Notes under the pieces: generated by a model | Told to the model about the DNA's origin: nothing | Databases searched by the model: none | What the model saw: only the letters and a program-made list of their open reading frames with translations | Source of the DNA: JANPLN01 sp043757265 | GTDB taxonomy: Bacteria > Bdellovibrionota > Bdellovibrionia > Bdellovibrionales > JAGQZY01 | Length of the DNA stretch: 19,277 bases | Direction of reading: 5' to 3' | NCBI GenBank assembly: GCA_043757265.1 | Contig: JAYUQP010000127.1 | Span: 1-19,277, forward strand | Program-made: the position numbers and the translations under genes | Shown here: piece after piece, positions 1-7,218 of the stretch | How positions within the stretch are numbered: position 1 is the first letter of the stretch | Layout of the letters: every line of letters starts with the position of its first letter

Positions 1-329
1 GGGTCGTCAAAACAGCGTACAACCTGCACGATGGCGTCAGTTTGGCGAATGTTTGCTAAAAACTGGTTGCCCAGGCCCTCGCCTTTGCTTGCACCCTTGA
101 CGATACCTGCAATATCCACGAACTCGATGGTGGTGGGGATAACACTTTGTGGCTTAATAAAACTACATATTTGATCCAGGCGAACATCAGCTACCGTTAC
201 CACGCCAACGTTTGGGTCAATGGTGCAAAACGGATAATTTGCGGCTTCGGCTTTTGCGGAGGTGAGGGCATTAAAAAGCGTACTTTTTCCAACGTTTGGT
301 AGTCCAACAATTCCGCACTGAAGACTCAT
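1..329 (-). CDS. ychF: Ribosome-associated GTPase/ATPase YchF, N-terminal part (cut by window edge)
   Basis: Partial gene: about the first 109 codons, running off the left edge. The protein starts MSLQCGIVGLPNVGKSTLFN, which contains the P-loop GLPNVGKST (G1). It continues with the YchF-typical NYPFCTIDPNVG segment and a switch/G3 region FVDIAGIVKGASKGEGLGN, in which the usual DxxG is DIAG. YchF is an Obg-family P-loop NTPase that prefers ATP, binds ribosomes and has been linked to stress responses; these roles come from the family. The ATG overlaps the pth stop codon as ATGA, so the two genes are probably translationally coupled. The pth-ychF pairing is common in bacteria. Identification is secure. 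Confidence 0.97.
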   Translation of the reverse strand, partial: MSLQCGIVGLPNVGKSTLFNALTSAKAEAANYPFCTIDPNVGVVTVADVRLDQICSFIKPQSVIPTTIEFVDIAGIVKGASKGEGLGNQFLANIRQTDAIVQVVRCFDD

Positions 330-928
330 GGTGTGTCCTTTGGTTTTAAAGTATTAAAGTGATTCGCCGTTTTGTCGTACCCTTGAAAGATTAAAGATTC
401 AACCGCGTCGAGAGCGGAGTTTAAAAAATCAGGCAGTTGCGCAGCTTCGTCTTTGCTGAAGTTGCTTAAGACATGATCGGCCACGTCGATATTTGGATTG
501 GTCGAGCGGCCCACCCCGAGTTTTATTCGATAGTATTTATTGGTGCCGATTTTTTCATGAATGTCGCGAATTCCGTTATGGCCACCGTGCCCGCGTTCCT
601 TTTGAACTTTGAGCTGACCAAAGGGAAAATCGATTTCGTCGTGCAAAACAACGATGTTAGCAAAATCAATTTTGTAGAAGTCGCAAAGGGCACGAACGGA
701 ATCTCCAGAAAGATTCATAAACTCCTGAGGCTTACAAAAAACGACTTTTTGCGACAGCTTGTTATCTTCTGAGTGCAGTGTAAGGTGCGTCGTGAGGGCT
801 TTGAGTTCTTTTTTTTCAGGTGGTGCGCTCACAGATTTCAAAAAAGTATCGACTGCCATGAAGCCAACATTGTGGCGGTTGAGTGCATATTTTGAACCAG
901 GGTTACCAAGCCCAACAATCAACCACAT
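326..928 (-). CDS. pth: Peptidyl-tRNA hydrolase
   Basis: Encodes 200 aa, the usual Pth length. Pth cleaves the ester bond of peptidyl-tRNAs that drop off the ribosome and so recycles tRNA in the cytoplasm. The N-terminal GLGNPG motif and the RHNVGF motif are present. The catalytic set is visible: Asn9, His19, Asp97 (in LHDEID) and Asn118 (in GHGGHNG), matching N10/H20/D93/N114 of the E. coli enzyme. The start is supported by an AGGA Shine-Dalgarno about 8 bases upstream. It lies 138 bases downstream of rplY and overlaps ychF by 4 bases, so rplY-pth-ychF is probably one transcript. Confidence 0.97.
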   Translation of the reverse strand: MWLIVGLGNPGSKYALNRHNVGFMAVDTFLKSVSAPPEKKELKALTTHLTLHSEDNKLSQKVVFCKPQEFMNLSGDSVRALCDFYKIDFANIVVLHDEIDFPFGQLKVQKERGHGGHNGIRDIHEKIGTNKYYRIKLGVGRSTNPNIDVADHVLSNFSKDEAAQLPDFLNSALDAVESLIFQGYDKTANHFNTLKPKDTP

Positions 929-1013
929 AGCGAAATTCCTAGCTTACTTGATACCATCATTTTGTACTTTGTCTGCGCTAGGCTCAGGACGTCTCCGAGT
1001 TTCATGCTTGGCG

Positions 1014-1047
1014 CCTCGAATCGATTATTGCTAAATTTGATTCGAGG
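1014..1047. repeat. 9-bp perfect inverted repeat between rplY and pth
   Basis: CCTCGAATC at 1014-1022 and GATTCGAGG at 1039-1047 are perfect complements around a 16-base loop, in the 138-base rplY-pth gap. In the minus-strand transcript this would form a hairpin about 20 bases after the rplY stop. No T-run follows the stem, so it does not look like a Rho-independent terminator. An mRNA processing or stabilising hairpin is possible. I checked for a tRNA because the arm resembles a T-arm, and found none. Confidence 0.45.
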
Positions 1048-1066
1048 AAAGCCAACTCAAAAATTA

Positions 1067-1741
1067 TTACTTTTTCTTAGGAGCAGCAGCAGCAGGAGCA
1101 GCGGCTGCGGCAGCAGGAGCAGCACCGGCAGCAGGAGCAGCGGCAGCAGCAACTGTTTCAACGACAGCAGCTTTTTCTTCTACGTAAGCCGTTACGGTGG
1201 CAAGAGTGCGCTCGCCCGGAGTTACAGCGCGAACACCGTCTGGGAGCACGAGATCGGACACGTGGAGAGAGTTGTTCAACCGAATTTCCGTGATATCAAC
1301 TTTGACAGTTTTAGGAATGGCGGCAGGCAAGCACTCAATTTCCATGTCGTGCATAATGACTTGAAAAATTCCGCCTTCTTCTTTCACACCGGCAGCAGTT
1401 CCAACGTATTCCAAAACCACTTTCACGCGAACTTTGCGAGCCATATCGAGGGCGTAAAGATCAAGATGCACAGGACGGCTAGAAACTGGATGCATTTGAA
1501 TATTTTTAATCAAAACTTTCACGTCGTTTAAGTCGCTCTCTTTGCTTTTTAGCGAAAAGATTGCGGACTCGAAACGCGCGCTCAAATATTTTTTGATGAT
1601 GTTTTCTTCGACAAAAATATTTTGATTTTTAAATTTTGGACCGTAAATCACAGTCGGAACTTGATTCGATTTACGAGCAGAGCGAGAAATGTGTTTTCCA
1701 GCTTCGCGAGGTTCTGCATTTAAAACTAATTCTGTACTCAT
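1067..1741 (-). CDS. rplY: 50S ribosomal protein L25, long general-stress Ctc form
   Basis: Encodes 224 aa, the two-domain TL5/Ctc type that is longer than the about 95-aa E. coli L25. The N-terminal domain, which binds 5S rRNA, has ELVLNAEPREAGK and the VPTVIYGP segment. The second beta domain includes VHLDLYALDMARKVRVKVVL and LPAAIPKTVKVDI. The last 40 or so residues are a low-complexity Ala/Pro tail ending KKK, encoded by a run of GCN codons (about 1076-1155). The start is firm, with a strong AGGTGGA Shine-Dalgarno 4 to 6 bases upstream. It lies 28 bases downstream of prs, the classic prs-rplY-pth order. Confidence 0.95.
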   Translation of the reverse strand: MSTELVLNAEPREAGKHISRSARKSNQVPTVIYGPKFKNQNIFVEENIIKKYLSARFESAIFSLKSKESDLNDVKVLIKNIQMHPVSSRPVHLDLYALDMARKVRVKVVLEYVGTAAGVKEEGGIFQVIMHDMEIECLPAAIPKTVKVDITEIRLNNSLHVSDLVLPDGVRAVTPGERTLATVTAYVEEKAAVVETVAAAAAPAAGAAPAAAAAAPAAAAPKKK

Positions 1742-1769
1742 AGATCCACCTTTTTAAATTAAAAGTTCA

Positions 1770-2714
1770 TCAATCAAAAAGAGAGCTGACGGAAGCATTT
1801 CCGTAAATTCTCTGAATCGCTTCTGCCACAACCGGAGCCATTGACGTTACGACAACTTTTCCGCACTCACGACTTTTTTCACTCAAAGGGATTGTGTCGG
1901 TCACAATTACTTTTTCGATACCAGACTCACTAATTCGTTGAATTGCGGGCCCGGAAAACAGCGCATGGGTAGCAACGGCAAACACCCTTTTTGCACCATT
2001 GTTAAGCAGGCTGTCAACACCTTGTGTAAGGGTGCCAGCCGTGTCGATCATGTCATCGAGAATAATGGCCTCTTTGTCGCGAACATCACCAATTAAATGA
2101 AGTGCTTTCGCAACGTTAGGCCCAGAGCGGCGCTTGTCGATAATGGCCATGGAACAGTCGATTCGCTTAGCAAAAGCGCGCGCTCTTTCAACCCCGCCAG
2201 CATCAGGACTCACCACCACGTAGTCTTTGCCCATTCCGTAATTGTCTTTCCAGTATTGGGCGAGAGTAGGAATGGCAAACAAGTGATCCACAGGACAGTT
2301 AAAAAAACCCTGAATCTGGGCGGCGTGGAGATCCACACACAAAACTCGCGAGGCACCTGCTGTAGTCAAAAGATCGGCCATGCACTTTGCAGTAATTGGA
2401 GCTCGAGGAGCCACTTTGCGGTCCTGGCGAGCGTATCCGTAGTAGGGGATCACAGCGACGATATTTTTTGCCGATGCCCGTTTGAGAGCATCAAGTGTGA
2501 CAAAAAGTTCCATGTAATTTTCGTTCACCGGGGGGCACGTGCTTTGAATTAAATAGACACTGGCTCCGCGAACACTCTCTTGAATTTCCACTTGGATTTC
2601 GCCGTCGGCAAAACGTGAGATTGTGGATTGGCCCAAGCGCATGCCTGCATGTTCTGCAACTTTTTCGGCGAAAGGTTTATTCGAATTGCAGGTAAAAATG
2701 CGCAGGTCATTCAT
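1770..2714 (-). CDS. prs: Ribose-phosphate pyrophosphokinase (PRPP synthetase)
   Basis: Encodes 314 aa, the standard class I length. It makes PRPP from ribose 5-phosphate and ATP, feeding purine, pyrimidine, His, Trp and NAD synthesis. Visible signatures are the N-terminal FTCNSNKPFAEKVAEH segment, the FADGE loop (FADGEIQVEIQESVRG), the ATP-site region YYGYARQDRK, the VVVSPDAGGVERA segment, and the PRPP-binding loop ILDDMIDTAGTL. No clear Shine-Dalgarno precedes the ATG, which is unusual beside its neighbours; the start is fixed by homology. A lipoprotein gene ends 54 bases upstream. Confidence 0.97.
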   Translation of the reverse strand: MNDLRIFTCNSNKPFAEKVAEHAGMRLGQSTISRFADGEIQVEIQESVRGASVYLIQSTCPPVNENYMELFVTLDALKRASAKNIVAVIPYYGYARQDRKVAPRAPITAKCMADLLTTAGASRVLCVDLHAAQIQGFFNCPVDHLFAIPTLAQYWKDNYGMGKDYVVVSPDAGGVERARAFAKRIDCSMAIIDKRRSGPNVAKALHLIGDVRDKEAIILDDMIDTAGTLTQGVDSLLNNGAKRVFAVATHALFSGPAIQRISESGIEKVIVTDTIPLSEKSRECGKVVVTSMAPVVAEAIQRIYGNASVSSLFD

Positions 2715-2768
2715 GGGTGGAAAGGGATAACATTCAGAGGGGAATTTGTCCAGATTAAGAACTTGAAA

Positions 2769-3413
2769 TCAGAGAGAATTCAGTGGATCGCCTAAATCTG
2801 CCAGTCTTTTTTGCAAATTAAGTCGATGATCTTGAAGGGCCAGTTTTTGTGAAGCTGTCAGGCAGTCGTAAAACGAACTCGAAGATTCTAAATTATTCAT
2901 CGTCTGCAGAGCTTTATCTAAATTTTCTGGCGTGTCCTTTTTCTGATGGCAGACAATCACTTTTTGCAAAGTCTCGAGCAGGGGCTCGTAATTGGGACAT
3001 CGCCAGCTTTCGGTGCTTTTTACACTCTTTCGCCCCAATGGCGGCGCGAATAAGGCCTTTGCCTGCTTTCCACCCGGCAGGCACGACAACTGGCCGGGAA
3101 CAGGGCTTTTAGAAGCCACTGCCACTGCTACGATGGGCGCACAAAGCCCGACAAACAGCACCACACCTGCCGAAATATCCCACAAAACTTCGGCCGAGTA
3201 ATTGCCAACAATATATGAGTAGGCCAGCGCCTTTTTGCCCAAATGTTCGGTGACGTCGACGCCGGCTTTGGTAAAATTTCGAAATGGGTCGGTGCGCAGA
3301 GCCTGTTCGCAGTTAAGGTCTGCAAGAGTCTGTTCGAGTTTTGCCTTCTCGCGGTGGTGTGAGCAGGCTGTAAAGTTTAGCAGCAATATGAAAATAATAG
3401 GTTTGTGCATCAT
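2769..3413 (-). CDS. Predicted lipoprotein of unknown function
   Basis: Encodes 214 aa and I do not recognise the family. The N-terminus is a short lipoprotein-like signal: two Met, a Lys, a hydrophobic run IIFILLLNFTAC, and Cys17 as the likely lipidated residue. The -3 residue is Phe rather than the usual Leu, so the lipobox is imperfect. Residues about 78-100 form a hydrophobic Ala/Val-rich segment that could cross or dip into a membrane. The C-terminal third is charged and probably helical. Further Cys residues at 35, 91 and 111 could form disulfides. It is on the same strand as prs, 54 bases upstream, so they may be co-transcribed. The lipoprotein signal argues that the ORF is real. Confidence 0.7.
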   Translation of the reverse strand: MMHKPIIFILLLNFTACSHHREKAKLEQTLADLNCEQALRTDPFRNFTKAGVDVTEHLGKKALAYSYIVGNYSAEVLWDISAGVVLFVGLCAPIVAVAVASKSPVPGQLSCLPGGKQAKALFAPPLGRKSVKSTESWRCPNYEPLLETLQKVIVCHQKKDTPENLDKALQTMNNLESSSSFYDCLTASQKLALQDHRLNLQKRLADLGDPLNSL

Positions 3414-3419
3414 GCGCTT

Positions 3420-3449
3420 ATTTTAGAGGGCGAAAGTTATAAATCTCAA
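3420..3449 (-). promoter_or_regulatory. Candidate sigma70-type promoter for the lipoprotein gene
   Basis: Read on the minus strand, TTGAGA (3449-3444) and TAAAAT (3425-3420) are separated by 18 bases and match the -35 and -10 consensus at five of six positions each. The predicted start of transcription falls at about the first ATG of the lipoprotein gene, and no Shine-Dalgarno precedes that ATG. If the promoter is used, the mRNA would be leaderless or initiated at the second Met. Consensus match only. Confidence 0.35.
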
Positions 3450-3556
3450 AACATTTCCATCGATTAGCTCCGAAGTGCGGAAATTACCGGCTGGAAAGCA
3501 ACAGAGGCCTTTCTTTTTAAGAACACAATGTTTGCAAGGTTTGCTAAGTTTTAACC

Positions 3557-4066
3557 ATGGAGCAAGCTTTGAGTCATGATCCTATCAAGTCAGACGATGT
3601 CCCAGTAACCCAGCGACATTTGGAGCTCGTTCGACAAGAGCTAAAAAGTGATATTACGTCGGTACAATTGGAGATGCGGGCTGGATTCCAGTTAATGGAA
3701 TCGAGATTTCAGGCTATCGACGGAAAATTTGCAGGCCTCGACGGCAAATTCGCGGCCATTGACGGCAAATTCGCGGGCATTGACGGAAATTTTGCGGGCA
3801 TCGACGGAAAATTTTCAAACATCGACGGACGTTTTTCGGATATGGAGTCGCGTTTTACTAGAATCGACAGTCAGTTTCTAGCAGTTGATGCGCGATTTGA
3901 ACGGATTGAATCAATTCTATTAAGTATGAAAGTTCTTTTGGAAGAGCAAAACTCTCGAAACCGCTACGTTCTGGACGGATACAATTTTATTTATGAAAAA
4001 TCCGAACGTTCCGAGAAGCGTCTTGTGCGCATCGAGAAAAAAGTCTTCGGAATTGAGCAAGAGTAG
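3557..4066 (+). CDS. Heptad-repeat coiled-coil protein of unknown function
   Basis: Encodes 169 aa and is the only plus-strand protein gene. There is no signal peptide or membrane segment, so it is likely cytoplasmic. Residues about 12-50 are helical and charged. Residues 51-120 are built from seven-residue units of the form F-x-x-I-D-G-K, drifting into IDSQFLA and VDARFER, with Phe and Ile/Leu at fixed heptad positions, as in a left-handed coiled coil. The Gly in each unit is unusual for a stable coil. The C-terminus is basic and helical. Similar F-x-x-I/L-D repeats occur in several uncharacterised bacterial coiled-coil proteins. The start has only a weak TAAG upstream. It converges on rdgB with 24 bases between the stop codons. 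No function can be assigned. Confidence 0.75.
   Translation: MEQALSHDPIKSDDVPVTQRHLELVRQELKSDITSVQLEMRAGFQLMESRFQAIDGKFAGLDGKFAAIDGKFAGIDGNFAGIDGKFSNIDGRFSDMESRFTRIDSQFLAVDARFERIESILLSMKVLLEEQNSRNRYVLDGYNFIYEKSERSEKRLVRIEKKVFGIEQE
3716..3841 (+). repeat. Six tandem 21-bp units inside the coiled-coil gene
   Basis: Six consecutive in-frame 21-bp units (starting 3716, 3737, 3758, 3779, 3800, 3821) share the pattern ATYGACGG-AAATTYGC-GGC, each encoding one heptad such as IDGKFAG. Units 2-4 are nearly identical at DNA level, while the units from 3842 to 3904 keep the protein pattern but have diverged in DNA. This suggests recent expansion of the central units. Because the unit is a multiple of three, copy-number change would lengthen or shorten the coil without a frameshift. 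Confidence 0.85.
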
Positions 4067-4090
4067 CCAGAACTTATCGGATTTATTTTT

Positions 4091-4684
4091 TTAAAGACTC
4101 TTTAGAAATTCATTTAGCTGTTTGCACGCCTGCGCACGATGGGAAAGTGCGTTTTTGAACGCGTCGGTCAGTTCGCCGAAAGTTTGTGAGTGTCCTTCAG
4201 GAATAAAAACTGGATCGTAGCCAAACCCTCGAGTACCAGTGGCCTTTGTGCCAATCTGGCCAGGGCATTGACCTGTAAAAACTTTCTCGGTTCGGGTTGG
4301 GCTGATTAAAACAAGCGAGCATTCAAAATAGGCTTTGCGATTGGACGACGAACGAATTTGCATCATCTTTAGAAGTTTCGCGACATTCTCTGCGTCGCTC
4401 GCTTTTTCGCCAGCATAGCGGGCAGAATGTACACCTGGAAGACCGCCGAGGCCGTCCACACAAAGACCAGAATCATCGGCGAGCACCCAATCAGTGTCAT
4501 CGACCACGCTTTTTAGTGAGCGCGCTTTGATATTTGCGTTGTCTAAAAATGTTTTTCCAGTTTCGGGAGGGGACGAGTAAACAGGCAATTCATTTTGCGA
4601 ATGAATTTGAATCGACGGATTGGAGAGCATCATTTTGAATTCGGACAACTTTCCTTTGTTTCCCGTGGCGATCCATAACTTCAC
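4091..4684 (-). CDS. rdgB: RdgB/HAM1-family dITP/XTP pyrophosphatase
   Basis: Encodes 197 aa, the family length. It hydrolyses non-canonical purine NTPs (dITP, XTP, ITP) to monophosphates, keeping them out of DNA and RNA. The family motifs are all present: IATGNKGKLSEF at residues 5-16, ADDSGLCVDGLGGLPGVHSARYAG, GTRGFGYDPVFIPEG and the C-terminal SHRAQA. The start codon is GTG: an initiation site is needed before the TGNKGK motif and no ATG is available. It sits 3 bases after the rph stop, so translation is probably coupled. The rph-rdgB pair is conserved in many bacteria. Confidence 0.96.
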   Translation of the reverse strand: MKLWIATGNKGKLSEFKMMLSNPSIQIHSQNELPVYSSPPETGKTFLDNANIKARSLKSVVDDTDWVLADDSGLCVDGLGGLPGVHSARYAGEKASDAENVAKLLKMMQIRSSSNRKAYFECSLVLISPTRTEKVFTGQCPGQIGTKATGTRGFGYDPVFIPEGHSQTFGELTDAFKNALSHRAQACKQLNEFLKSL

Positions 4685-4687
4685 AGG

Positions 4688-5422
4688 CTACCCCATCAAG
4701 TTTGTATAGTTGAAAGGAGCTAAAACTCTTTTTTGCTCTTCGAACAACTGAGCGCAACCTTTTTGCGCAAGTTCAATCATTGCCTGAAGGTGGGCCTGCG
4801 AAAAAGGTTTTTCTTCCGCGGTTCCTTGAATCTCCACAAACTCACCGGCGGAGTTGATTACGAAGTTGGCGTCGGTGTCGGCGGTGGAATCTTCTTGGTA
4901 GCAGAGATCCAACGTTGGCTCACCGGAAATCATACCAACACTGATAGCACTGACAAAACTACGGATTGGCGCCTGCAAATTTGCATCTTTTCTTTTGATG
5001 TAACTTAAGGCCTGCACCAGTGCCACAAAACCGCCAGTGATAGCGGCAGTGCGGGTTCCGCCGTCAGCTTGAAGTACATCGCAATCAATATTGATTTGTC
5101 GCTCGCCGAGCTTGTAGAGATCGACGGAACTGCGGAGGCTTCGCGCCACCAAACGTGAAATTTCCTGCGTGCGTCCACTCGATGCTGCTTTTTCGCGGTT
5201 CATGCGTTCGTGGGTGGAGCGCGGAAGCATTCCGTATTCCGCTGTGACCCAACCCTTGCCTTGATTTTGCAGCCATTTAGGAACCGTTGGTTCTAAACTG
5301 GCGGTGCAGAGAACGTGGGTGTGGCCGATTTTGATGAGGGCACTGCCTTCAGCATAACGGTTCACGCCAACTTCAATAGAAAGTGGACGAAGATCTGAAT
5401 TTGTTCGTTGGTCATTGCGCAT
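4688..5422 (-). CDS. rph: Ribonuclease PH
   Basis: Encodes 244 aa, full length. RNase PH is a phosphorolytic 3'-5' exoribonuclease that trims tRNA 3' ends and some rRNA. Seen in the sequence are the N-terminal RPLSIEVGVNRYAEGSALIKIG and HVLCTASLEP segments, the RNA-binding arginine-rich helix around RTQEISRLVARSLR, and the phosphate-binding GGTRTAAITGGFVAL. A Shine-Dalgarno AAGG lies inside the last codons of the upstream amidase gene, and only 5 bases separate the two genes. There is no sign of the frameshift known in some laboratory E. coli rph alleles. Confidence 0.97.
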   Translation of the reverse strand: MRNDQRTNSDLRPLSIEVGVNRYAEGSALIKIGHTHVLCTASLEPTVPKWLQNQGKGWVTAEYGMLPRSTHERMNREKAASSGRTQEISRLVARSLRSSVDLYKLGERQINIDCDVLQADGGTRTAAITGGFVALVQALSYIKRKDANLQAPIRSFVSAISVGMISGEPTLDLCYQEDSTADTDANFVINSAGEFVEIQGTAEEKPFSQAHLQAMIELAQKGCAQLFEEQKRVLAPFNYTNLMG

Positions 5423-5427
5423 GGGCG

Positions 5428-6177
5428 CTACCTTAGTGCTTTGGAGTGGCCCTTGTCGAGAGTTTCTTTGTAGTCTTTAAGGCCAAGGTAGATGGCCTGT
5501 GCGATTTCTTTTTGGTAAGACGCTGTATTTAAGCGTTTGGCTTCCTTTTCGTTAGTTACAAAGCCAATTTCGATGAGAATCGATGGAATAGTGTCCTGCT
5601 GAATTACATAAAACGGACCCTGCTTGACAGTTTCTTTTCGCTTTTTTGAAAACGGCACGTTCCAATGATCCACAATGTGCCAGCTTAGCTCATAACTTTT
5701 GAGCGTGTTCATCGATTTCTGCATATCGTGCAAAATGGAAGTTACGTCGCCTTTGGCACGTTTCTTTTTCTGAATTTCATTTTGATTTTCGTGATGGGCC
5801 AGCCGAAGACTTTCTTCGTTGGGTGCTAATTCATTGCGAAAATATATCTCCATTCCTTGGCTGTGTGGGTCGGGTGAAGAGTTGGCATGAATGCTAACAA
5901 AAAGTTGGGCGTTGTTTTTCTGCGCTTTCTTGACTCTGTTTTGTAATTGCAATGGCGAGTTGTCGGGACGGGTGAGAAAGGCATTGTACTCAGTATCGGC
6001 GTTGAGCATTTTTTCGAGCTGCTGCGAAATTCCAAGCACCACGGTGGCTTCGCGAACTGCACCACGCGTAGCACCCACATCGGTGCCGCCGTGGCCGGCG
6101 TCAATGGCAATTGTAAGGGCGAAGACCGGTTGCAAAAAAAGAATCATCGCCGTCGTGAGTTGCAGCAAAAAAAGCAT
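5428..6177 (-). CDS. Secreted N-acetylmuramoyl-L-alanine amidase, Amidase_3 (AmiC) type
   Basis: Encodes 249 aa: a signal peptide (about residues 1-20, cleaving after PVFA) followed directly by a single Amidase_3 catalytic domain. It cuts the amide bond between MurNAc and the stem peptide of peptidoglycan in the periplasm. Zinc ligands His29 (DAGHGG), Glu43 (REAT) and His97 (SIHANS) and catalytic Glu203 (LIEIGFVTN) are all present, so it should be active. There is no AMIN or LysM targeting domain. A Lys-rich insertion (about 136-182) separates the third ligand from the catalytic Glu. In E. coli AmiC a similarly placed helix blocks the active site until an EnvC/NlpD-type activator binds; whether this one does so is inference. 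Its ATG shares one base with the stop of the barrel-protein gene (TAATG). Confidence 0.93.
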   Translation of the reverse strand: MLFLLQLTTAMILFLQPVFALTIAIDAGHGGTDVGATRGAVREATVVLGISQQLEKMLNADTEYNAFLTRPDNSPLQLQNRVKKAQKNNAQLFVSIHANSSPDPHSQGMEIYFRNELAPNEESLRLAHHENQNEIQKKKRAKGDVTSILHDMQKSMNTLKSYELSWHIVDHWNVPFSKKRKETVKQGPFYVIQQDTIPSILIEIGFVTNEKEAKRLNTASYQKEIAQAIYLGLKDYKETLDKGHSKALR

Positions 6178-7049
6178 TAGAAAAGCAATCCAAGCTTCAA
6201 TGAGATTACGTTTGTTGAAACGTCTCCCGATGGAAAATAGTAATAGGAAACTTCAAACGGTAGACTGTAACCGTTGAGATGAAATTCCATGCCTGCACCG
6301 AATTCTCCAATGGCCAGGCTGTCGATGGAGCCCTCGATGATAATGTCAGAGGATTTAGACATTGGATAAAGAATTGCTAAACCACCAATGAGATAAAAAC
6401 TCGAAGATTTTCCTTTCAACACCGACCAATGAAAAAGCGCATCCATGGTGACGTAAGTGATGTCGGTTCCAGTTGTTGTCGGGCTGGCTGGACCAGCGAG
6501 CGGAATCCCATCTCCTGTAACAGAAAAAAACTCCGCACCAATCATGGTTCGGAAAAACACAGATTGAAAAAGGGGGTAGTCGTAAAGGCCGCGCAAAGCA
6601 ATGCTGCTTCCATCTTGTGATGACTCGGTTGAAGTCGTGGTTTGTTGCGTTATACTTTGGCTGGCCATTCCATAACCAGCGAGTACCCCCAAACGAGATT
6701 TTGGATATTGCGAAGATGTATCGTCTTCCTCAGCACTGTCATCAGCGACAACGGATGAGGCTTTTGGTTTTTTTCCAGCTGCTTTAAAAGTGGTGGTAAA
6801 CCCTTTGTCGGCTTTTCCTTTTTTTAGAAGACCGATGGCTTTTCGTCCTTTTGATTTCTTGATCTGCACCAAACCAAGTTTTTTGCCTTCCGCATTGTTT
6901 AAGATAAAGTAATCGTTGGTTGTAAAAGGCTCTTCTTGATCGAAAAGAATGTAAACTTTAGAACCATTCACTTTCATCACTTTTCCGGCGTGGGCTGAAA
7001 AAGAAAAGCAGAACAAAAACAACGAGATCAAGATGCAAATGTATTTCAT
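6177..7049 (-). CDS. Predicted outer-membrane beta-barrel protein
   Basis: Encodes 290 aa from the preferred ATG at 7049. The longer ORF reaches 7082, but an AGAGGA Shine-Dalgarno sits 6 bases before 7049 and the signal peptide MKYICILISLFLFCFSFSAHA starts there. After cleavage comes a small basic, SH3-like domain (KVMKVNGSKVYILFD, then Lys-rich GKKLGLVQIKKSKGRKAIG), an acidic linker, then alternating amphipathic strands (RLGVLAGYGMAS, RTMIGAEFF, SFYLIGGLAIL, FEVSYYYFPSG) ending in a C-terminal Phe. Strand periodicity and the terminal Phe fit an outer-membrane barrel of about eight strands. The family is not recognised. It leads an operon with the amidase, rph and rdgB. Confidence 0.75.
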   Translation of the reverse strand: MKYICILISLFLFCFSFSAHAGKVMKVNGSKVYILFDQEEPFTTNDYFILNNAEGKKLGLVQIKKSKGRKAIGLLKKGKADKGFTTTFKAAGKKPKASSVVADDSAEEDDTSSQYPKSRLGVLAGYGMASQSITQQTTTSTESSQDGSSIALRGLYDYPLFQSVFFRTMIGAEFFSVTGDGIPLAGPASPTTTGTDITYVTMDALFHWSVLKGKSSSFYLIGGLAILYPMSKSSDIIIEGSIDSLAIGEFGAGMEFHLNGYSLPFEVSYYYFPSGDVSTNVISLKLGLLF

Positions 7050-7128
7050 AGACGTCCTCTGTTGGGTTCGAAATGAACTCACCCCATTTTAAAAGACGTC
7101 GCTTGAAATAACTATGAGATTGTCTACT

Positions 7129-7146
7129 TGGCCCCACCAAGGGCCA
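7129..7146. repeat. Small GC-rich hairpin downstream of ssb
   Basis: TGGCCC at 7129-7134 and GGGCCA at 7141-7146 are perfect complements around a 6-base loop, 73 bases after the ssb stop on the minus strand. No T-run follows, so it is a poor terminator. It lies in the 169-base region that must also hold the promoter for the barrel-protein operon, for which I found no convincing -35/-10 pair. Confidence 0.3.
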
Positions 7147-7218
7147 GGCAAAATAGGAAGACAGTGATTGCAAAAGTGTAAGTGGTCGAGAACAACTGGT
7201 GTCTATCTTACGTGCTAT

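Noticed and set aside
1014..1060. tRNA-like T-arm sequence (GATTCGAGG and neighbours)
   Set aside because: No acceptor, D-arm or anticodon arm can be formed on either strand around it; it is just a 9-bp inverted repeat.
962..1531. 189-codon plus-strand ORF opposite rplY
   Set aside because: Ser/Arg-rich antisense shadow of the GCN codon tract and of the rplY coding frame.
3716..3841. CRISPR-like array from regular 21-bp units
   Set aside because: Units are contiguous with no spacers, in frame, and encode a heptad coiled-coil.
4067..4090. Terminator between the convergent coiled-coil and rdgB genes
   Set aside because: There is a T7 run but no stem before it on the plus strand, and no T-run after a stem on the minus strand.
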